A DNA stretch of 64,000 bases. It comes from Staphylotrichum longicolle. Lineage: Eukaryota > Ascomycota > Sordariomycetes > Sordariales > Chaetomiaceae. Each line of letters opens with the position of its first letter. The stretch's first letter is position 1. Positions 58,554-64,000 of this stretch are shown piece by piece. A program made the position numbers and the translations under genes. The stretch is from positions 3,048,468 through 3,112,467 of the forward strand of contig JAHCVI010000005.1 of assembly GCA_019096155.1 (NCBI GenBank). Direction: 5' to 3'. Under the pieces are notes generated by a model. That model saw nothing but the letters and a program-made list of their open reading frames with translations, was not told the DNA's origin and ran no database searches.

Positions 58554-60495
58554 GGATATGTACATCATCTTGCCCCAGCCCACAGACCAAAAGCCGTTAC
58601 TGTGTACTCAACCCCAAATCCAGCCATCTTCTCCTCCCCTAACTAGCTTGCCTAGTTACCACCCCCTCCCCCCCTTCCCCCCGCAACCACCCCAGGTAAG
58701 CGTCCCACGTGCCGGCTCGCCTCGCCGGGCTTGGGAAAGAAACCCATCCCCCTTTCGGACGGGGTTGCAGTGCGCCTCGCCTCGCCCCGCCGGGGCAGGC
58801 AGGCAGACAGGGTCAGGGTGGAAGCGTGGTCGTGGTACACCACCGATGTGGTAGCGCAATGGAGTGCAGTGTAGGGGGGGTTTGGAGGGGTATGGGATAG
58901 GATGGGTTGGCTGGGTGTGCTGGGGAGGGATGTTGAGGAATTTTTCTTGTTCGTTTCATCAACAGGGGGAACAGAATAATGCCTGCCGCTTGAACTTGAT
59001 TTGACTGGATGGATGGCGTAAGTGCTTGTCGGGATGGGGAAGGGATTGGCGTTGCGAGGTGAGGTTGGGGACGTCAAAGCGGGTTGGGTGATGCTGGCTC
59101 AAGGCTGGGTTCCTGACCCGTTGTTCGTTGTCGGCGGTGAAACCCGGGGCTGGGATATGGAAATCTTTTGGGCCTGGGTCTGGGGTTTGGAGGTCAAATC
59201 GGAAAGATGCCCGGTCCCCTTATCCTGACGTTGACGGTGGCCGGTGGACTGGAGTGGCGAGGACGGTGAGACCCGGGGCGGGGCCGGGCTTGAACTAACG
59301 TTTTCCACGTGTGCCTGTCCCTGGGGAGAAGCAAATGCTTGACAAGGGGATTGCCGTGTTGAGGTTTGTCAAAGTTCGTGAGGATGACTTCGATATCTCC
59401 GAGCAGGGACTGGGGGACGATCGGCGAGAAAAACCAAGGAACAATCGGAGGAATCGGCAGAGTTCTGGCCGGCGGGTTCGGCATGTTCATTGTTCGGCGC
59501 GAGAGGCTGCAAGAGCCTGCCTTGATTCTGGTGGAAATTGCGATAGAGTTGTTCTGCAGAGAACTTTTGCGTAGAAGCAAAACGCAGCACCTGACTTCCT
59601 TGGCTGAGTGACTTGAGGAGGCATGGGAGGGGATGAAAAAATCGACCAGTCTCGCAGGATGCTGAGAGCACCCTGTTTACTGCACTGCCCCTTCCGTTCT
59701 GAACCAGCTGAGCAGGCCTCAGGAACACTCGGAGGAGAGAATTGTGAACTGAAATATGTTTGAGTCGCTGTGGGAAAACATCCGAGTCTCCAAACTGGGA
59801 CAGAACCAAGTGTAATCGGCTTCGGCATTGTCGGCATTGTTTGCACCTATCAGTTGTTCAGACTGAGCAATATGGGAGGGAATGAAATGTTGGGAAATTG
59901 GTGACCATGAAAATGCAGCATTCTAACGGGAAGAATGATAAGCCCTGGAATGTGAATCTAGTTGGTTCGCACGATCCCTCCATGACTGTTGTTCTTTCCT
60001 ATCATTTGCACCCTTTTGCTGGTGGCTTCGCGGAACCAACAGGAAAGTGGGTTATGAATCAAAGTACACCCAGGCAAGAGCTAACTGAATGGTATCAGGA
60101 GGCCAGGTCGCCCTCGCATGTGAGCCCGAGTCGGCGAGACTTCGGATCCCAGCTCCGGCCCCGATCAACCTTCAACTCCGGCGTAACCCGGCTCCGTGGC
60201 GGGGTCCAACCGGCCGGCCCCACAGACAGCTGCAGTGCGGGGCTGAGCTTGCTTGCCTGCAACGTCAAGCGATCTCAGCCAGTGCAGCTGCCTTCCAAAC
60301 CACAACCCAACCAGCCATCACCAAGTCGCGACAAACAAAGGCGCAATCTCGACCCCGGCACCACAGCGACGTCAAACCCACGACAGACACCCGAACAAAC
60401 ACCTCCCGACCCGCCGCGGACCGTTCGCACACCGGCACACCGCATCGCCCCAAAAACCAAACCCCCCCCCCTCTCCTCTCAAACGCACACCCGCC

Positions 60496-61219
60496 ATGTC
60501 CATCATCCGCGAGCACACGTCGGCCACGCTCAGCGACGCCTGGCGCACCATCAACATCGACGCGCTGGACCCGGACTCGTCGGTCAACTTCGACACGGCG
60601 AGCCTGCACCCGCCGCAGCCCGAGATCAGCGAGGCCGACGTGCGGCAGCTGACGGCGCAGGTGCGGCAGCTGCTGCGGGGCGGCGACGCCGAGGGTGCGC
60701 TGCGGGGCTGCCTCGAGACGCCCGTCTACAACGGCAGCGAGCAGGCGCGCGAGGCGGCGCTGCAGACCGTCGTCGAGGTGCTACAGAGCATCAAGGCGAG
60801 CGAGATGACGCCCATGCTCAAGAGCGTGTACGGGAGCCCCGGGGGGAGTGAGTGTCTGGACGTGTTGATGAAGTATTTGTGGGTATTCTCCCTTTTTTTT
60901 TTGGGTCTTCCTGCTGCTGCTGCTGCTGCTGCTGCAGGATTGAGTGTGGTTGGGTTCGAGAGGGCTAACGGGTGATTGCTGTGATAGATACAAGGGCATG
61001 GCAGCCACGTCGTCCGCGTCCGGAGGCAGCGCGCCCCGGACACCGACCCGCGTGACGCCGCAGCAAACGGGCTTCAGCCAGATTGGCCCCCGGCCGGGCG
61101 CCTCCAGCGAGTCGACGGGCGCCGCCATGAGCGTGCTGCTCAGCTGGCACGAGAAGGTGGTCGAGGTCGCAGGGCTGGGGTGCATCGGCCGGGTCATGAC
61201 CGACTGGCGGAGGGTGTAA
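60496..61219 (+). CDS. arpc5: Arp2/3 complex subunit 5 (p16-Arc)
   Basis: Small subunit of the seven-part Arp2/3 complex that nucleates branched actin at endocytic patches. Two exons, 60496-60878 and 60988-61219, joined by a 109-nt intron (TT/GTGGGT...GATAG/A, restoring KYLYKGM); 204 aa. TINIDALDPDSSVNFD, ALRGCLETPVYNGSEQAREA and SVYGSPGGSECLDVLMKYLY are family signatures; the end LLSWHEKVVEVAGLGCIGRV is also diagnostic. A Ser/Thr/Pro/Gly-rich insert of ~45 residues (after YKGMAATSS) makes it longer than animal ARPC5 (~151 aa), as in other fungi. The intron contains (CTG)8 ending in CTGCAG, a possible decoy acceptor at 60937. It ends tail-to-tail with the methyltransferase gene, 227 nt apart. 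Confidence 0.93.
60911..60934 (+). repeat. (CTG)8 inside the ARPC5 intron
   Basis: Eight CTG units followed by CAG, giving a CTGCAG acceptor-like end 50 nt before the acceptor actually used. Confidence 0.9.
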
Positions 61220-61446
61220 AAGGTGCTTTTACGGCGTTGGGGGAAAATGCTGCTTGGTGGCGCCTGGGAGGTTTAAAGCACGTTCGTCAGCTGCTTATAG
61301 ACATGGCGGCGTTTTGCTGCGAGGTACACACGTGGTTCTCGACCGACATTGTGATGACGTGGATGAAGTTGGTGCCGGACTGAGGCTATCACACAGCCAA
61401 AATTATTTTCTACACTACTCCTACACACATCTCCAAGCTGTGTGGC

Positions 61447-62575
61447 CTACTTTTGCTCCAAGATATCCTTCAGATTCACCTCCCCACTCCCCCGCTTCAG
61501 CGGCTTCGGCTGGTTTGCGCCCTCCTTCCACCCAATCATGTGGATGATCCTGAACGTCGCCGGCACGGTCCCGTCTTCGTTCCCGTGCAGCTCCCTGTAA
61601 ATGGCCTCGTTCGCCAGCAGCACATCCTTGCCGATCGCCCCCATCTCGCGTCCCAGCACGGCATTCCCCTCCCCCATGGCCTGCAGGTCCTGCATCAGCG
61701 CGAACGTATCCGGGTAGTCGACTACGATGTCCTCCACGTCCACCGTGAGCATCTGGAACCCGGTGCGCTGCAGCAGGCCCCCGACATCCCGCACGTCGGC
61801 CAACGGCGAGACGTGCGGCGAGATGCCGCCCCGCCGCTCCTGCTCCGCCAGCTGCAGCGACGTGCGCAGCTCGAACAGCGTGTCGCCGCCCAGCATGGCG
61901 CCGATGAAGGGGCTGTCGGGCTTGAGCACGCTGTTGATCTGCGCGAGCACGCCCGGCAGATCGTTGATCCAGTGCAGCGAGAGGCTGCTGAGCACCATGT
62001 CGAAGGTGTTGGGCGCGAAGGGGAGGGACTCGTCGTCGGCGAGCACGTGGCGGGTGAGGTTGAGCGGGGTGGGGAGGGCGAGGTCGGCGTCGCGGTGGAG
62101 CAGGGTCGAGGAGGACTCGGCGGCGACGAGCTCGGTGATTTTAGATGCCAGCGGCGGGGAGACGGGGTTGGACGGGTCCGGATCGGGGTTCTCGCGGGTG
62201 AGGGCGCGGGCGATGTTGCACGAGTTGGCGCCGAGGTCCAGGACGAGGGGGAAGTGGCGCTTGACATCCTGCGGGTTGGAAGTTGGTTAGTTTTGGAGGT
62301 TGTTTTGTTGCGTGCTCAGGTTGGAGTAAAAGGGTGCTCACCAGCAGACGCTCACACACGCGCATGGCCACCTCATCTTTGAGGTAGTCGGCCTGCCTGC
62401 TGAGCTCGGTGTTCGCGGCGGCCCGTTCCTTCTGCAGCCATTTTGTGCGGCTGTTGAAGACCTTGAACACGGCGCCGCCCGAGGCCTGGAATGCGTATGT
62501 CCGTCGCGCGCCAGGTGTTGCTGTAAGTAATCGTAGGTTTTGCGGCCGGCAGACCCGGGCCACGTTCAGCCGCAT
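61447..62575 (-). CDS. NDUFAF5-like mitochondrial methyltransferase-fold protein (complex I assembly)
   Basis: Two exons, 62575-62342 and 62268-61447, with a 73-nt intron (CTG/GTGAGC...GCAG, phase 0); 351 aa. The ATG at 62575 gives an Arg-rich, acid-free N-terminus (MRLNVARVCRPQNLRLL) that fits a mitochondrial import signal. FKVFNSRTKWLQKERAA is the NDUFAF5 entry region. The SAM-binding motif I is VLDLGANSCNIAR, and SLPFAPNTFDMVLSSLSLHW with INDLPGVLAQINSVLKPD are motifs II-III; DTLFELRTSLQLAEQERRGG is family-specific. In animals NDUFAF5 hydroxylates an arginine of NDUFS7 during complex I assembly, so methyl transfer should not be assumed. An extra ~25 residues (DPDPSNPVSPP region) follow motif I. 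Confidence 0.88.
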
Positions 62576-63363
62576 TCTGCAAGTGGTGGCAGGCAATGGC
62601 CTGGCATTTCCGCAGCTGGGATGCTGAGGTGGTGATGGTCGAACTCGGAGCGGGTTTGGAGGTTGATAGCTCCAGCGATAAGCTGGCGAGCCACATCTCC
62701 AATGGACAAGCCACAGGTAGCGGGCGCCTAGTCTGGTTGCGGTTTAGCATGCCGTCATTGAAGACAACCGCTAGCCGAAAATGAGCTAGACCGCTGCTGT
62801 TTCGCTGTGAGCGTGGGCCCATGCGGGGTCCGTTATGGATGGTCAGGGATCCAGCAGCCAAATGCGACCCTCGAGCTGCTCACTCCATCTTTTTTTGGAC
62901 GACCAGTCCCGGCGGCCAGTCCCACCGCAACCCCTGAACACATTCCATCGCCGCCGCCGAGCAAGTCGACGACAACCACCCGAGTCCGTTTTCGAACCCA
63001 ATCCTCTTCGAACCCACGACGCGTTTCGATTTTGCCCGGTGCCAGAGGGAGATGCAGACAACCTCGCCGACGGTTTCCCCGTGACCATCCACGCGCCCTC
63101 TACCGAGAGTCAGGCCCTCCGTTCCTCCTCCGCCATCTCCGAATTCGTATCCGATGCACCCATCCCCTCGACGATGATGCATGCTTTCTAATATCTCAAT
63201 ACCACGTCGTCTAGTTGCGCTTGCAAGATTGACCGGACTGGTTGTGAGGGGAAATTCCGGCGGGATATTGAAAGGGAAGATTGCCCCCGCGCTGGGCTCG
63301 GCTACGGTTTCTGGACACGCCTCACCCGCAAGCTGCGAAGTGAGCTCGCTCTAGCCCTTCACC
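62576..63363. other. head-to-head region between the NDUFAF5-like gene and AP-2 alpha
   Basis: A 788-nt divergent interval expected to hold both promoters. A + strand frame at 62835-63191 (118 codons) is Arg/Pro/Ser-rich with no domain and probably lies in the AP-2 alpha leader. No further motif stands out. Confidence 0.55.
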
Positions 63364-64000
63364 ATGTCGTCTTCAGGTCCCACCGGCTTTCTGGGCCGGT
63401 CCAGCAGCAGCAACTCGAACATGCGGGGACTGGTTCAGTTCATTGCCGATCTCAGAAATGCTCGCGCACGCGAGCTGGAGGAGAAACGCATCAACAAGGA
63501 GCTGGCCAATATTCGGTGCGTCTTTCGCGCTCTTGGGGTCCGTTGGGCTTGATACTGATCCTTGGCGCGTCTAGGCAAAAGTTCAAAGGTGCGCGGCCCG
63601 TGAGTCGATCTGGAGGCCGAACTTGACACTGACGCTGCGGTGTAGATGGCAATCTGAGCGGGTATCACAAGAAGAAATACGTCTGCAAAGTGGGTGAGGA
63701 TCGGCCGTGTTGGACGGGGATAGCAGGCTGACGGAGCCGCAGCTTCTCTACATCTACATACTGGGCTGGAACGTCGATTTCGGGCATCTCGAAGCCGTCA
63801 ACCTCATCTCGGCGACCAAGTACTCAGAAAAGCAGATTGGCTACCTCGCCATGACGCTGTTCCTGCACGAGGGGCATGAGCTGTTACATCTGGTTGTCAA
63901 CAGCATCCGGAAGGATCTGCTGGACCACAACGAGCTGTTCAACTGCCTCGCGCTGCACGCCATTGCGAACGTCGGTGGCCGTGAGATGGGAGAAGCGCTG
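63364..64000 (+). CDS. AP-2 adaptor complex subunit alpha, N-terminal part (cut by window end)
   Basis: Large alpha subunit of the plasma-membrane clathrin adaptor AP-2, for endocytosis. Visible exons: 63364-63515, 63576-63589 (14 nt), 63646-63689 (44 nt) and 63743 to the edge; introns of 60, 56 and 53 nt. The protein reads MRGLVQFIADLRNARARELE, then EKRINKELANIRQKFKDGN, YHKKKYVCKLLYIYILGWNV, DFGHLEAVNLISATKYSEKQ, IGYLAMTLFLHEGHELLHLV and HAIANVGGREMGEAL, which is alpha-adaptin and distinguishes it from gamma (AP-1). The tiny exon 2 encodes only QKFK and part of two codons and is needed to keep the frame. The C-terminal two-thirds lies outside this window. Confidence 0.93.

Larger units (their letters stand above)
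53723..60495. other. gene desert, right part
   Basis: About 6.8 kb without a recognisable gene. Frames of 200 codons or so occur on both strands of 55200-56300 but read as Trp/Gly/Pro-rich translations of low-complexity DNA. It holds a C3-tract array at 55748-55773, (GGCA)7 at 58196-58223, a perfect inverted repeat at 58537-58553, and in its last 500 nt the presumed leader of ARPC5. Confidence 0.5.

Noticed and set aside
44601..60495. transposon remnant or RIP-mutated repeat block
   Set aside because: No terminal repeats, no transposase or reverse-transcriptase motif, and no AT-rich TpA-heavy composition visible.
1..64000. secondary-metabolite cluster, CRISPR or phage/defence island
   Set aside because: No PKS/NRPS/P450 cluster, no regularly spaced repeats, and the genes are eukaryotic housekeeping genes with introns.

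Overview
This is nuclear DNA from a filamentous ascomycete. The proteins fit a sordariomycete best, probably in or near Sordariales/Chaetomiaceae. That is inferred from protein families and intron style, not from a database match. Genes carry one to four short GT-AG introns (mostly 49-130 nt) with recognisable CTAAC/CTGAC branch sites, coding exons are GC-rich with strong GC3 bias, and there are no operons, ribosome-binding sites or bacterial mobile elements. I see no RIP-like AT-rich repeats, no transposase or reverse transcriptase, and no rRNA.

Layout. 1-5.7 kb: gene-poor, with simple repeats and a TTGGGG G-quadruplex. 6.7-8.7 kb (+): Tcp11/Sok1-like gene after a long leader. 12-14.9 kb (-): vacuolar ATPase subunit a (VPH1). 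15.5-17.1 kb and 18.8-20.8 kb (both -): two unrelated F-box-type genes, each with a lesion. 24.9-27.8 kb (-): PHO23-like ING/PHD protein. 28.6-29.8 kb (-): cis-prenyltransferase RER2, head-to-head with the DSC2-like rhomboid pseudoprotease at 30.6-31.5 kb (+). 32.7-36.0 kb (+): septation coiled-coil protein Uds1, tail-to-tail with the pre-mRNA 3'-end endonuclease YSH1 (36.8-39.9 kb, -). YSH1 is head-to-head with TAF4 (40.9-42.9 kb, +). 44.5 kb: tRNA-Gly(GCC). 44.6-60.5 kb: almost 16 kb with no convincing conserved gene, but with one promoter-like segment (TATA at 52873) leading to a small ORF. 60.5-61.2 kb (+): ARPC5; 61.4-62.6 kb (-): NDUFAF5-like methyltransferase; 63.4 kb to the edge (+): AP-2 alpha adaptin, cut by the window.

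The identified genes are almost all housekeeping: vacuole acidification, chromatin silencing, dolichol synthesis, ER/Golgi ubiquitin ligase, mRNA initiation and 3' processing, actin nucleation, complex I assembly and endocytosis. I found no metabolic cluster, CRISPR, phage or defence system. The most useful observations are four coding irregularities (an in-frame stop in F-box gene 1, a one-base frameshift in the F-box/LRR gene, a one-base frameshift in the PHO23 homologue, a missing stop in VPH1), a GC-AG intron, a 14-nt micro-exon, two bidirectional promoters (one with a CCAAT/E-box composite), several strong G-quadruplex motifs including one in YSH1 intron 1, and the unexplained gene desert. 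Exon limits were read by eye and are best guesses.
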